This document shows positions 51,421 to 63,136 of a stretch of DNA of 64,000 bases, piece after piece. The notes under the pieces were generated by a model. That model worked only from the letters and a program-made list of their open reading frames with translations, made no database searches and had not been told where the DNA came from. This stretch comes from Sycobia sp. Sy_11 (Eukaryota; Arthropoda; Insecta; Hymenoptera; Epichrysomallidae). The DNA is taken from assembly GCA_018907035.1 (NCBI GenBank), contig JACCIC010000028.1:1411501-1475500 (forward strand), in the 5' to 3' direction. Within the stretch, counting starts at the first letter, position 1. Each line of letters starts with the position of its first letter. The translations under genes and the position numbers were made by a program.

Positions 51421-53109
51421 GTTGGTACGGCGGTGCAAAAAAAAAAAAAAATTGTAGTTTTTGTTTCCGGATAAATTGATGGTTTTCCTCGTTGCGATGC
51501 ATTTATATATTTCAGATTGAAAATCCGATCAACAGGTACTGCTCCATCATTCGGGTCTATCGTATTTTTTACCCTTCTCCTATCACTGACTTTCGCGAAT
51601 CAAACGAAATGAAAAAATTACGGCTTTTGGCAGTTAATAATATGGTATATGAAAGATAGAAACTGATCGCTTCCTGCCGTGACCGTTTTATTTTTTTCTT
51701 TAACATTTATCGTCCTTTAAGAATGTCTCATAAGGAAATAATCATGACGTATAATAACGAGAGCGGGTCGGTGCGAGCTATCCGTCACCGGACTATTATT
51801 AAAAACGATATATCCACTTTTATCGATTCGTAGGAGTTCGGGGCGCGGATCGTGGGAGGTAAATAGAATTCTAATTCTAGACCAATTTATTTGACTTATA
51901 ATTCTCCGTTACCCGCGTCATCACCCCCCCCCTCTCCAGTAACCCTATCGTAGCTATCAATTCCTGTTTTCAAATGGATCTAGCGCCACGGGCAGAAGGT
52001 AAGGGAAAATTTCTTTGCTCGGAACGTGATTTTTATCGCGGCACGAGACAAACTCCGTGTAAGTTCGAGAACGGACGGGGGAAATTCGTCTTTGACGGAA
52101 TAATTAACGATTTCTAAACGAAGTCTTTTACAATCATTATAATAACGCTTTTTCGATGATAATTATCATGATTACGCGGAATAATACAGGACAATGCACA
52201 CGAGTGCGCAGGTACATATACTTATTACGAATAATATTATAAACGGCGCACGCAATTAAAATCTAGTGCACAAAGGCCCTTAAAACTGAAGTTAATCATA
52301 TCGCGTGAGGCTTGCGTGAATTATTTTTTTCTTATCGATGTCGCGATAAAGCCTCGTACGCTCTCCTCAATTCGAGTCCGTAGCTCTAATTAGGAAATGG
52401 TGAATGTAAAGCATATTTTTTATTGCCCACGTCTATGATATCGATGATAAAGGTGGCATAGATTTGAAAGACTTTTTTCCTAAAACTTGAAGCAATAATC
52501 ATAAAAATATATTTTATCTAACCATATATATATATAATAATTAAATGATCAAGGTGATAAATACAGAAATGTTTGGAAAATGGAAGTTCCGAATTATTCG
52601 TATATTGTGCCGAAGGAGAAAAATATATTCACTTCCGAAAAAACCTCCTGGAATTGAAAAGTGAAGTTCTGTATAATTTATGCACCGATTACGCATCTGA
52701 ATAACTGCAAATTTGATTACGGTGATGAGAACCGTGCAGAACAATCAAAAATCGCGACTTATTTCATTATCTTCAATATAAACGAAAATTTTTGCATACA
52801 ATATATTGATGTACATTTTTGTCTAATCACTATCGCCTTTAAAAGCGATATTTTTTTGAGAAAATCAATTGAAATATCAGACCGCAAGAATTTTTTTACC
52901 TTCACAATGAACTATTTCGTGATTGTTTTTTAATGGTTTTTGCCACGACAATGAGATTTACGTTTATGCTCAGGATCTTAGTGATAATCAAGGCGTAAGA
53001 ATACATATGGAAATTTTTTCTATAGTACTGAATTTGAACGGTATAATATTTTTTTTTTGATCCTTTTAAATTCTAAGGAGCATCCATTTTAGAAGTCCAT
53101 CTAAATCGA
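51421..53109. other. Intron 1 stretch, no gene seen
   Basis: AT-rich with C9 at 51924-51932; short frames only. Confidence 0.6.
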
Positions 53110-53369
53110 CCCTACTGTGCGGGAGAAGGATTGCTCGAAAAATACTCGCTCGGTGTCCTACGATAGATCGCACTCACCGCGCAGATTTCGATTTTCATCG
53201 CATTTGAATTCGCGTTCGAGCCCCCCCCCCCTGGTCGATTTATCCACGAAAAACCTTGGTAGAATAACATATCTTACACTTACGCATACTGACGTATACA
53301 CGGACACGTCTAGCTTGAAAAAGATCTCAAACGCAAAGCCGTTAAACCCAGCCCCTTCCGCGTTTCTCG

Positions 53370-53418
<49 letters not shown>

Positions 53419-54330
53419 ACTTTCTCTCTCTCCTTATCCACATCATCCGCGTGGGTGTACTTTCCGCGATTGGAATTGAAAAGGAGAGTAAGAGCGGTAT
53501 ATGAGCTTCCCCCGTTATAGGTAAGAAGATAGAGCCGGGGAACGCCTTGGGCGTCGTCGCGCCAACGCCGCTTACATACGCGAGTATAGCGCTCATATAC
53601 AATACATCGTAGGCAAGAAACGCCCTATCGGTCACCGATAAGGAAAATATTCGAAATGAAAGAACAACAGCAGGGCTGTTTGCCGCTATCCACTCCCTCT
53701 TGCCCGCACTTCCACCCCCTCCTCCTCCGGCCACTTGCGGTGGAGCCACGTGCGCGAGGGGGCGGCAAATCCCCTCGTGATCTCCGGTTAAACGTATATA
53801 AAATACGTGTTTATTCGGACGCCCACGCGGCGACGATCCCTTTCATAACGCGCGCGAATGACGATCCTTCGCAGAGCGTCCCTCGCGGGGGACGCAGAAG
53901 AAGACGGAAAACGCGACGAGGAGGCTGAAGCAGGGCCGGCAAAAAGGAATGGGGGAGGAAACAAAAAAAGAGAAAAGCCCGCGGCGAGACCCGGCCGGCG
54001 TCCCCGGGATGATTTAGGATCTGCCTTTCTCGAGCGAGGGAAATCCGTGGCCCCGCGAAAGGACTGGAGGGGACGACCCTGGCTTTTTAGTAGGTTAGCG
54101 GCAGACCCGGCTCGTCACGCGCGCCTGCCGGCCTCCGATGCTCGTATTACGGCCGTGGAAAAGAAAGAAACGGCTCACGCGGGCTTGAAAAACGGACGCT
54201 CGGGGGAGGGGGGAGGGATTTGAGCGCTTGCGAAACGGCACGTGGGATACGGCAGAAGAGCGCACGATTGCAGACGCTGTGCGCGCGATAATTTTCGCGT
54301 GTGCATTTTTATACGAATCGAAGAGAAACA
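53110..54330. other. Intronic CpG-rich block
   Basis: C11 at 53221-53231, (TC)n at 53374-53415, then CpG-dense DNA with a plus-strand TATATAAAA at about 53796. No protein motif. Confidence 0.3.
53374..53415. repeat. (TC)21 microsatellite
   Basis: Uninterrupted. Confidence 0.95.
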
Positions 54331-54334
54331 GGGC

Positions 54335-54337
<3 letters not shown>

Positions 54338-54367
<30 letters not shown>
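54338..54367. repeat. (GA)15 microsatellite
   Basis: Uninterrupted. Confidence 0.95.
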
Positions 54368-54370
<3 letters not shown>

Positions 54371-55523
54371 CGACCGAAATCCGAATAGTCGGCTTGAGGT
54401 TATCGTTCGTCGCAACGGCATCCCCTACTTTCAACGACGAATCGCCAAGAATTAGATTCGAAATCGAAGATCGCGGACTGAAGCGTTCGAAAGAATTTTA
54501 TCGGCTCATAAACGATGAATTATTCTTTCAAGAAGAAGAAAGTGTGAGAGACGCGCGGATTAAAATTAATGGATCGAATAAACGACTCACCGAGTAAATA
54601 ATTAAGCAATCAATGGCAAATTCATTTACGGCACACACTTAGTTCTTCTTAATGATACGGCTCTCTATAATCAAATCGATCTATAGCAGCTCTAACGCGC
54701 TCGCGACTTTTAGCGTAGTTTCGTCGCATAACGCTTAATTGCCACAGAACGTAAACTAAACGAACTATCCGGTCAGATCTGTGGATTTATGATTAAGTAT
54801 TGAAATCCGTAATTTTCGTTCGAACTTTACCATATAATACATCCTGAAAATCGTAAGTTTTTCAAAGAACTATTTGAAAAGATTTGAAAAAATTGAGATC
54901 ACACCATCACTCGTACGTATAAGTTTCGTTGCAAATTCGATTTTTTTTTCATTAGCTGGCTATGTGCAAGAGTAACGGATTGACTAAACGTAATAATCGC
55001 CTGAGCTTTTGCTCGGACAAACTTCTACGTTGAACGTGAACCGATTGTTATTTCACTACGAATAAAAATAATGTAGAAGGTAGGCTGATTGATTTAGGAG
55101 TCAGGCAGATGTTATCGTACGGCTAATTTAATGCCCGTAAATATCTGCGCACAAACATGTTATATCCCGTCCGAACACGCTTGACCAAATTGCAAAGCTC
55201 TCCCGACTACTTTACGATTACGCGGCAGGGAGAAGCTTTGAACAATGCATGGAATTATATCGAGGTTTGAGGATAAGAACAACATTTGCCTAAGCTTGAG
55301 AATTCTAAATTATCGATCGAATCTTTACTGTCGTTGCAAAGAAAAGAACTTCTTCCGGTCTAACGCGCAATTGTGCGTACCGTCTATTATTAAAAAATTG
55401 TTAAAATATTTCACTTCGAAACGAGCATTAACATCCGGCCCGCCGGAAATTCTTGGCTGAGAAAACTTTTTCAAAGAATGAATTTTTTTCTTTTCTTCCT
55501 TTTTTTGGCTTGATTTTTTCTTG

Positions 55524-55548
55524 TTTTTTTTTTTTTTTTTTTTTTTTT
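55524..55548. repeat. T25 homopolymer
   Basis: Uninterrupted. Confidence 0.95.
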
Positions 55549-55941
55549 AGTTGTTTTTCGAGAAAAGAGAATCTTTTGTATTCGCGCCAGCCAGGAGTCC
55601 GGCGTGTTGCGCGAGCGAACTGGGCGGGCTGGCGGACACGGAGAAGCGGAAACACGCGAGCGCTTGTGCGAGTGGTCGCTGCGAAAGCGCAAAAAAATTT
55701 AGCCTTTTATCGTTTAGCGAGATACTCGCGCGTACCTCTGCAATTCTCGACTTGCCGAGCCGCCGCGAATTCGTCATTCCTTAAGTGAAATACGAAATTA
55801 GACGTATATGTATATATACGTAGGTATGAATCGACAAAAACGACGATTGTCGGCGGATAGAGAAACATTCATTCGCGAACGTTTAGTTATGCAAGCGCAC
55901 TTAACAAAGGCAGATATGACATCTTTATAAAAAAAATACCT

Positions 55942-55943
<2 letters not shown>

Positions 55944-55980
<37 letters not shown>
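55944..55980. repeat. (AT)18 tract
   Basis: Uninterrupted; first of a close pair. Confidence 0.95.
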
Positions 55981-55986
<6 letters not shown>

Positions 55987-56018
55987 TCATACATAGGAAG
56001 CTCTCCTTTCTCCATATG

Positions 56019-56020
<2 letters not shown>

Positions 56021-56049
<29 letters not shown>
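56021..56049. repeat. (AT)14 tract
   Basis: Uninterrupted; 40 bp from the previous tract. Confidence 0.95.
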
Positions 56050-56054
<5 letters not shown>

Positions 56055-57893
56055 CAAAAATCCTCCCGGCAATATATTGAACATCCATCTCCGCCCTGAT
56101 GAAATAGCGTTGGCGTACATATAGTATAAGACGTGCATAAAAGAAATGCTTTTTAAAATATCTACAATTTTATCATTTTATGTAATATTAATTATTAGTG
56201 TGGAAATTGCAAACAAAGATAATCCGTACAATACAAATAATATGAATAATTTTTTTATTTTAAATAAATGATTTATCGAAAGTACATTGCTTAAAAATCG
56301 AGATTGTCAGTTGTCCCGAATTCGAGTTTCTATAGTTATCCCCCGTTTCGTGCGGTCGGGTAGGTTTTTGAAAAATTCGGATAATGTTTCTCTGAATTTT
56401 AATAAAGCCAGAGGCAAGAAAGAATAACGCGGAATCTAGATTAACCAAGTTTTATACGCGTTATCAAAATCACCTCTTTATTATATATAATTTACTATGA
56501 TTGATAAAAATTGGACGATCGTTTAAATATTTTTTGACAATTGCTTTTAATTTAGTATTACTAATGATTGAGCGGTGAATTACAAAGTTATTAATGATAG
56601 TTTATCCACATTTTCGCTTTTAGAAATAGAAAAGTTCAAGAAATAATTCCAGCGCTTAAACTAAAGTACGTATTCGAAATTTACAAGTTATATATACATA
56701 TAAAAAAAAAGAAAACAATAATTTTCAACCAAATTATTCTGAGATATCGTTTCTAAAAGCCGTATAAATTGAATGCCCTCCCAGGCTAATTCCTGGAATC
56801 GCGTGTTTCATTCCTCGTGAATTGAAAGAAACATGCACTCGAATTTTTTGCATTAAATCCATTCGCCGGGCACTAGATTTTAAATATACTTTACAAAAAT
56901 GGCACTTGAAATATTTATGGCGATGGAGTGAGAATATTTTATTTTGCTGGGTAGATCTTGGACAAGCGAACAACTGAATATCATGAACTCGGGTGTTTAA
57001 TTAAGAAAAAGACTCTTAAGAGTTTATTACAAATAGAAAAATCTTGAGAAGGGCATTTTTGAATAAATAAAAATGCTCATAATATTGGTAGATAATTGTG
57101 TGAAGGTATTTCTCAGAATTTTATCACATTTAATGGCCTTTAGATTTTTGAAATATTTAATAAATGGTCCCAAATAGATCCTCAAAATTAATTGCATCCG
57201 AATAACGAAGCGAACAACCGATGATATATACTTTGACATATAACCGATCGAACTATACTTGTTATCTGTTTCACTGCAACAATTTGACAATTGAACCTAA
57301 TTTGGGCATTGAAAAGATTTTCAATGCGCGGCTACGACGAATGGGAAAAATCTTTGGCGCCCCATTTACTTGTTGGCCGACGCGCGAAATTACTGATTTC
57401 GTTAATTCCGTCACCTATTAGCCACTGCCGTTCGACAACTGATTGGCTGTGATCGACAGGCGGCTCAAGAAACTGAGGCTCATAAGCGCAGGCCCGATGT
57501 GCCGAGAGCTCTTGAGTACGTACCAACTGTCGGACCATAGACACTTTTGCGTATCACCGTGGCTTAATTGATTCTGCCTAAAAATGCAAAAAAAAACAAA
57601 AAAAAAAAAAACAAAAGATAACCAAAGAAAACAAAGCGAAAAAAGTAATTCGAGCCGTTTCCGAAGATTTATAACTTAACGCATCGCGTCAGAGCTGAAT
57701 TCCAGTGTTTCTCGCGTCGCTCGTTGAATTGTCCTTTGTGTTTACTGATTTTCTTTTCTTCTTGTTTCTCTTGTTTTTTTTTTTAGTTTGAAGCTGACTG
57801 TGTGGCATTCTACCTTGGTCTTCGCGCATTGCCGTGCATAAAAGCATTCCACAATGTAATACAGTATTGTTACGTAAGCAGTAAATCAGCTTG

Positions 57894-57897
<4 letters not shown>

Positions 57898-57933
<36 letters not shown>
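57898..57933. repeat. (AT)18 tract
   Basis: Uninterrupted. Confidence 0.95.
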
Positions 57934-57938
<5 letters not shown>

Positions 57939-58786
57939 GGTTATAGTAATGTCAACGATTGCGATAACGTTCGATTCACGATTAGAGCTTTGGTTTTTTT
58001 GAGTATTGATTCAATATTCGTTGAATATTAATTATATAAATTACTTCTAAATATAAAATTGTAGTAAAGAAAAGAAGATTAATCGATCAGGAATTGGTAA
58101 ACGTGATTAAAAATTTTATCGACATCAGAGAATAATGCAGATCTGGTTCAAATGCAGTAACTATACCAGGTCAACCCGGATTTTTAAAGTGAAGTATGCT
58201 AACGCAGATGTCGAAGGTATAACAGTCTAGCTAGAAAAATTTAAGTAAATTCATAATGGTTTGCGTGACCGTGTATTATAACAAACGGGGGACTCGTTTG
58301 TTACACAGCTTAAATTAGATTTATGTCCTATGAGCAGTTTTCCCTTGGAATTGTATTCCGTGAAAATCTGAATTGAAAGAAGCCATGTTGTGATCGTATT
58401 GCTGCGGCATTAATTTTTCGTCACCAGATTTTAGGCAGAGGTGTAAAAATTTATCATTGTATTATTTATTATTAACAGACCATTTATCAGTTGAATTTTT
58501 CTTGGGATATTTGGTTAAAAATAGAAACTTTAGTTACCCTTATATTTATATTTATTATATTATAATTATACTTTAGTTGCCATTGTTGCATATTTTCGTC
58601 ATCTAACGAGTCTAGCTTTGTCAATACAAAAGACAGTCATCTGATAGTAACTTAATAATTATTCCAGTAAAATCATACAATTTTGACTTTACAAGCAATA
58701 AACAAAATAAATCAACATTTTAAACTTTAAAATAATATTTTTTTCAGTTTCGATTACATGATTTCCCTGATTCCTTTACGTCCATA

Positions 58787-58792
<6 letters not shown>

Positions 58793-58830
<38 letters not shown>
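58793..58830. repeat. (TA)19 tract
   Basis: Uninterrupted, followed by (TATG)3. Confidence 0.95.
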
Positions 58831-58843
<13 letters not shown>

Positions 58844-58948
58844 ATGTATAGCGAACATCTTTCCGCTCAGCTGCAAAAATCTCAGTGCATATGAACGCTC
58901 AATACTTTGACGGGAGGAATAAAAACGCTGTCTCCAGCAAAGCTATAC

Positions 58949-58951
<3 letters not shown>

Positions 58952-58997
<46 letters not shown>
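58952..58997. repeat. (AT)23 tract
   Basis: Uninterrupted; about 120 bp from the previous tract. Confidence 0.95.
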
Positions 58998-58999
<2 letters not shown>

Positions 59000-59561
59000 T
59001 GAGAAATATCACGTCGCCTTCTCAAATCCCCTTGCATAGATGAAAGGGGATGACCAAGATCAGCAATGGTCGAAGAGAGAAAGTGAGATGTTATGTTGCA
59101 AGATCCTATTGACAACTGCTGGTTTTCAAAGTTAAAAATAAAGAAATAATATTTTTTTACCAAATAATACTATTTATACTGTCGTTATGTAACACTGGAC
59201 TGGCTTCCAACGGTATAAAAATAGTTATAGAGTAAAATCAAATTTAAGAATAAAAACAGAATTACAGTGTTAGCAAGTAGAAACAGGATGGGTGTGACAA
59301 GGCTAACCTCGTATAAGATGCAATGAAATTTAATTTAAACGAATGATATTGTAAGTTCCACTGCTTTAGAGAACTATTCTTATTCTTAAAGCTAAGAAAT
59401 ATTGTTACAAAATATAGTTGAAAATTTATCGAACTGAAAATGAGTATCTTTTGGGATTATCTAAGCTTTAGATTTATTATAGTTAAAATTCACACTACTC
59501 AAAGTTGAGTAGAATCAGTACTTAAACTAATTAATCTTTTACGTAGTTCTCTAGTTCTTCA

Positions 59562-59564
<3 letters not shown>

Positions 59565-59605
<41 letters not shown>
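59565..59605. repeat. (AT)20 tract
   Basis: Uninterrupted; 430 bp before the DRY exon. Confidence 0.95.
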
Positions 59606-59606
<1 letters not shown>

Positions 59607-60034
59607 TCAGGATTTTGTTGACCTTTCTAACCACATTGTCTGTTTGTCGCACGTGTACCCATTTGAATTGATCATGCATATGACCAAGGGTACAGACAGG
59701 TATTGATTAACGATACAGTATGAATAAATGACAGATGATAAAGTTGATCAACCGATAATCATATACAGACGATGTACCAATGTTCAGGCCATTATCGTTT
59801 CCAATACCGTCGAACTATATCGCTTTGCCTGTTCCGCGAGAGTGCCGACAAGCCAAAGTAAAATTTTGCTCGTAACCAGCTGAAACAGCGATATTATTTA
59901 TCGGAGCGCGCTGCGCGACCGTATCTAAAATAATTATCAACCATTGTTATAATATATAATCTAACAATTTCACAATTATCGATGTGATTTCATTTTCTTT
60001 TCCTCACCCCCTCTCCCCCCACTCGCATTTTCAG

Positions 60035-60253
60035 ATACATGGCGATCGTGAATCCGCTGAGGCCGCGCATGGGCAAGCGCACGACCCTCTGCATAACCCT
60101 GGCAATCTGGGCGGTGGGCACGGTGCTGTCGCTGCCGATGCCCCTCTTTTTTACCACGTTCACCCAGAACTTCACCAACGGCGAGGTGAAGGTGTTCTGC
60201 TATCAGAACTGGCCGGATCAAGACGAGAACGGACAGAGCTACAACGAGTACAT
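60035..60253 (+). CDS. TkR99D: Tachykinin-like peptide receptor, second recognised coding exon: DRY motif, TM4, extracellular loop 2
   Basis: The exon is 219 nt (73 codons, phase 2 on both sides). It is preceded by a pyrimidine-rich tract and TTTTCAG at 60028-60034 and followed by the donor GTGAGT at 60254. Joining to the first exon completes R194 (AG+A) and restores the G-protein-coupling motif D193-R194-Y195, followed by MAIVNPL as in TkR99D. TM4 spans roughly residues 211-232 with W219 (position 4.50). Extracellular loop 2 holds a sequon NFT at N239 and C249, the expected partner of C169, in the context VFCYQNWPD; insect tachykinin receptors carry a related C-Y-x-x-W-P-D at this point. The reading frame would hit a stop just after the donor, which supports the splice. 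It lies 45.6 kb from the previous exon, so linkage rests on phase, motif order and family similarity, all of which agree. Confidence 0.93.
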
Positions 60254-61313
60254 GTGAGTTTTACGGTATTTAATTGTATTTTAAATGCCAAAAGTGCGCC
60301 TACAATAATCCTACCCAGTTATTTGGAGATAGTTACTTATTTAGAAATCGCATAGACGATTCCTACTAAAAATAATTTATCTGCTTTTATTACTCGTATA
60401 AAAATAGTATACTTCTGAAATCGTTGCAGTTTCTCGTTTAGTAAAAAAAAAAAAACAAAACAAATTCAGCAGAAGTTAATATGGTTTCGTTTCGCTGAAA
60501 GTAAAGGTAAAAAGAAAATGAATAAATCGTGGTTTTTTCGTAATTTAAATAAACACCATACGATAAAAAACGATAAAAATATTTGTTCTTCGAATGAAAA
60601 ATGCGTTATCGACGAAAATTATAGAACGAACTTTCATAACAAAATTGTACTTATAACGTATTAGAATTGTTACACGGATATGAAAAAAAGACACTTAACA
60701 AAGGCATTTCGATTCGAAATATATTTGGGGTAACGGTCAAAGATTTACTATGATTCGATCGTTGCTTTTTGTGTCTTTGATTTCGTAAGAATTGAATGTA
60801 TATTTAGTAGTGTTATGTATACGTATATATATTATTTTAACGTGAGATGTCTTATTATTTTTTTGACAAATACTTGAGAAACTTTAAAGATATTTTTTCA
60901 TTTAATTTGAACAATATCCCATTCTTATTTACATTCTGAAAAAGAAATTTTTAACGAACTATACAGACTAATCCAGCTCGTGTCACATGGAAAGACACCA
61001 GTTGTTATGACACAAAATCCATTTGAACGTTCAGCTCTAACGGTTTTATGAAAATTTGCACGTCAGACGGGATTTCAATCGAATAGTTCATTAAAACTTT
61101 ATTAAAATTTTATTAAAATTAACGAAATTCTCATTACCCAGGGTGTAAAAGTGTTTCGAGCCGAAGGATAGAGAACGGGAGAGTCGAATAAAAGTATGGC
61201 GTTCAATTAAAAACAAAAAAAAAAAAAAAGAAATTCCGATTCGCACGCACGCAAGAGCCTGACGCAAATCATATCGTGCGCATCATTCTGTACGCGCTCG
61301 TCTCTTCTTCCAG
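60254..61313 (+). other. TkR99D: Intron 2 of the tachykinin receptor gene (1,060 bp)
   Basis: GTGAGT donor and TCTTCTTCCAG acceptor. Phase 2 intron between extracellular loop 2 and TM5. AT-rich, with short A runs near 60440 and 61212, and no internal gene seen. Confidence 0.93.
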
Positions 61314-61464
61314 GTACAACGTCTTCTTCATGATCCTGACGTACTTCCTGCCGATCGGCTCGATGACGTTCACGTACGCGCGCATCGGCCTCGAGCTCTG
61401 GGGCTCGCAGAGCATCGGCGAGGCGACCCAGCGCCAGCTGGACAACATCCGGAACAAGAGGCGG
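61314..61464 (+). CDS. TkR99D: Tachykinin-like peptide receptor, third recognised coding exon: TM5 and start of intracellular loop 3
   Basis: The exon is 151 nt, preceded by TCTCTTCTTCCAG and followed by the donor GTAAGA at 61465. The first base completes M267 (AT+G), giving ...EYM-YNVFF. TM5 is about residues 268-290 with the conserved P280 (position 5.50) in TYFLPIGSM. It is followed by GLELWGSQSIGEAT and a QLDNIRNKRR tail, the family signature at the base of TM5 and the G-protein-contacting third loop (Drosophila TkR99D has ELWGSKTIGECT and KRRVV at the same place). The exon ends in phase 0 after R317, so the next exon should start with VVK and TM6. I found no such exon before 64000; the gene is cut by the window edge. 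Confidence 0.93.
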
Positions 61465-61783
61465 GTAAGATGAAAGAGCGCACTTGGCGCTGCCGTGAGC
61501 CGCGCGCACCCAAGCGGGAATGGGCTAAAAGTCGCGCGCGCTGCTGCTCGCCGTTCGTTGCGCGGGGGATGGGGGGGGGAGGTTTATCGCCGTTGTCCGG
61601 ATTTACGACTCCTCGCAGCCGCGTGAGGAAGGGGGTGTGGGGGTGGAATATCGGGACACCTCGTGCTTTACGCGCGCGTTTTACCAGCTTTAATAGGCTC
61701 CTGAGATTGGGCTGCCACGGTTGAATCCGCCAGTCTGGGATGGGGCGTCGGGTTAGATATATATCTATATATGTCTAAACATA

Positions 61784-61787
<4 letters not shown>

Positions 61788-61826
<39 letters not shown>
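61788..61826. repeat. (AT)19 tract
   Basis: Uninterrupted; in intron 3. Confidence 0.95.
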
Positions 61827-61828
<2 letters not shown>

Positions 61829-63086
61829 TACACGCTCCTTAATGCAGCGGAGCAGTAAATTCATACCTGACGTTTCATTGCTCCTGCACGATTGCGTCCA
61901 GTGTATTAAGTTATTTGCTCCATTGTTTTTTTTGTCTTTTTTTGTTTTCATGAGTAATAACTCAAATCTATATAGACTTATTCATTCTGAAATATGATAT
62001 ACGATTATTGGGCAAAATAAGATAGCAGTAATAAAATGTACGATAGGTTGTGAAAATTTTTATAATTAATAGCATTCGAACCTTAGGTGCAGAATTTATT
62101 TTCGTTGATATATAGTCCAGAGAGATAGCTTTATTATTTATTTGACTTGCATTATAAATTAATGTTTCGTAAAAATTCATCAGTTAAAAGATTTAAAATG
62201 CGATAAAATAAATTTACAAGCTGGAGTCCGTCAAAATTAGTAAAAACTGCTTTGATAAATGTCGGCCCCGTGAGAAATAATAAAACAAAAGGAAATCCGA
62301 TGGCTACATTTACAGAGAACATCTAAAAATGGCAGCGTACAAATGTAAAATGGAATACCAACATGAGAAATGTACGATAAATGCAAAAATAGCTTTTGTA
62401 CTCTTCGTTTCCGTGTATGCTCGACATATTAGGGAGCATATATAATGAAATATTTAAAGTCATATACATAATGAGTATAAAAAAAAGTACATACACAAAA
62501 ACGTTGTAGAGCCAAATTTAAAGGCTTCATTTATATCAAAAAGCTAGTTACGAAAGATGATTTTTTAAGTACATAAAGAGACATTGATCGAGCTATAAAA
62601 AAAAAACTCCCACTGCACTGCATTACAGACGATTTTTGCGTCGACTCTTCAGCTTAGAAGCTCGTAACTTATGAAATTGCTTCCTATATATATTTATGCC
62701 TTAGTAAGTTTACCGGTCTAATCTGATAAATTTTCACGGCGGTAATGAAGATTCCAAAAAAAAGTTTAATGAGATATAAACATTTTTTCTGCATCATCGG
62801 AGCCATATATACGTACACACACATACATACACACACAACACATAAACATAAAGAAAGACAGACACAAAGATAGAATAGAGAGAGATAGATAGATAGAGAG
62901 AGACAGAGCGAGAATCCCTTGCTGATTCAACAGTAACAGTAATATCATAGCCGCGGAGGAATGGGTGATTCAGAAAAATAACGGCTCACGTACAGAACAT
63001 ATAGCACGGTAAACAACTCTTTTCACTCCGCGAAATGCGCGCAAGCTCTCCCGTTTAAATATAATCGCGAAAATTATAAAAACAGA

Positions 63087-63089
<3 letters not shown>

Positions 63090-63133
<44 letters not shown>
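63090..63133. repeat. (GA)22 microsatellite
   Basis: Uninterrupted; in intron 3. Confidence 0.95.

Positions 63134-63136
<3 letters not shown>

Larger units (their letters stand above)
14388..60034 (+). other. TkR99D: Intron 1 of the tachykinin receptor gene (45,647 bp)
   Basis: Bounded by GTGAGA (14388) and TTTTCAG (60034), between the TM3 exon and the DRY exon. It makes up about 71% of the window. Contents are described in separate entries: about 20 long (TA)n tracts, many (GA/TC)n tracts, ten GC-rich blocks, one probable retroelement relic, and no nested protein gene I can defend. Its first bases after the donor include a C10 run (14394-14403). Confidence 0.88.
54331..60034. other. Last 5.7 kb of intron 1, no gene seen
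   Basis: (GA)n at 54338-54367, T25 at 55524-55548, and six TA tracts from 55944 onward. A more complex segment at 57300-57560 is noted under findings. Ends in the pyrimidine-rich acceptor of the DRY exon. Confidence 0.6.

Noticed and set aside
50808..51479. 223-codon plus-strand ORF
   Set aside because: It runs through the (TG)17 microsatellite and CpG-rich DNA, with no domain and an A run near its end.
37622..62670. Shared 13-mer AAGCTCGTAACTT at about 37624 and 62660
   Set aside because: Many 13-bp matches are expected by chance in a window of this size.
119..63133. Repeat arrays considered as CRISPR
   Set aside because: All are pure microsatellites without spacers, in a eukaryotic genome.
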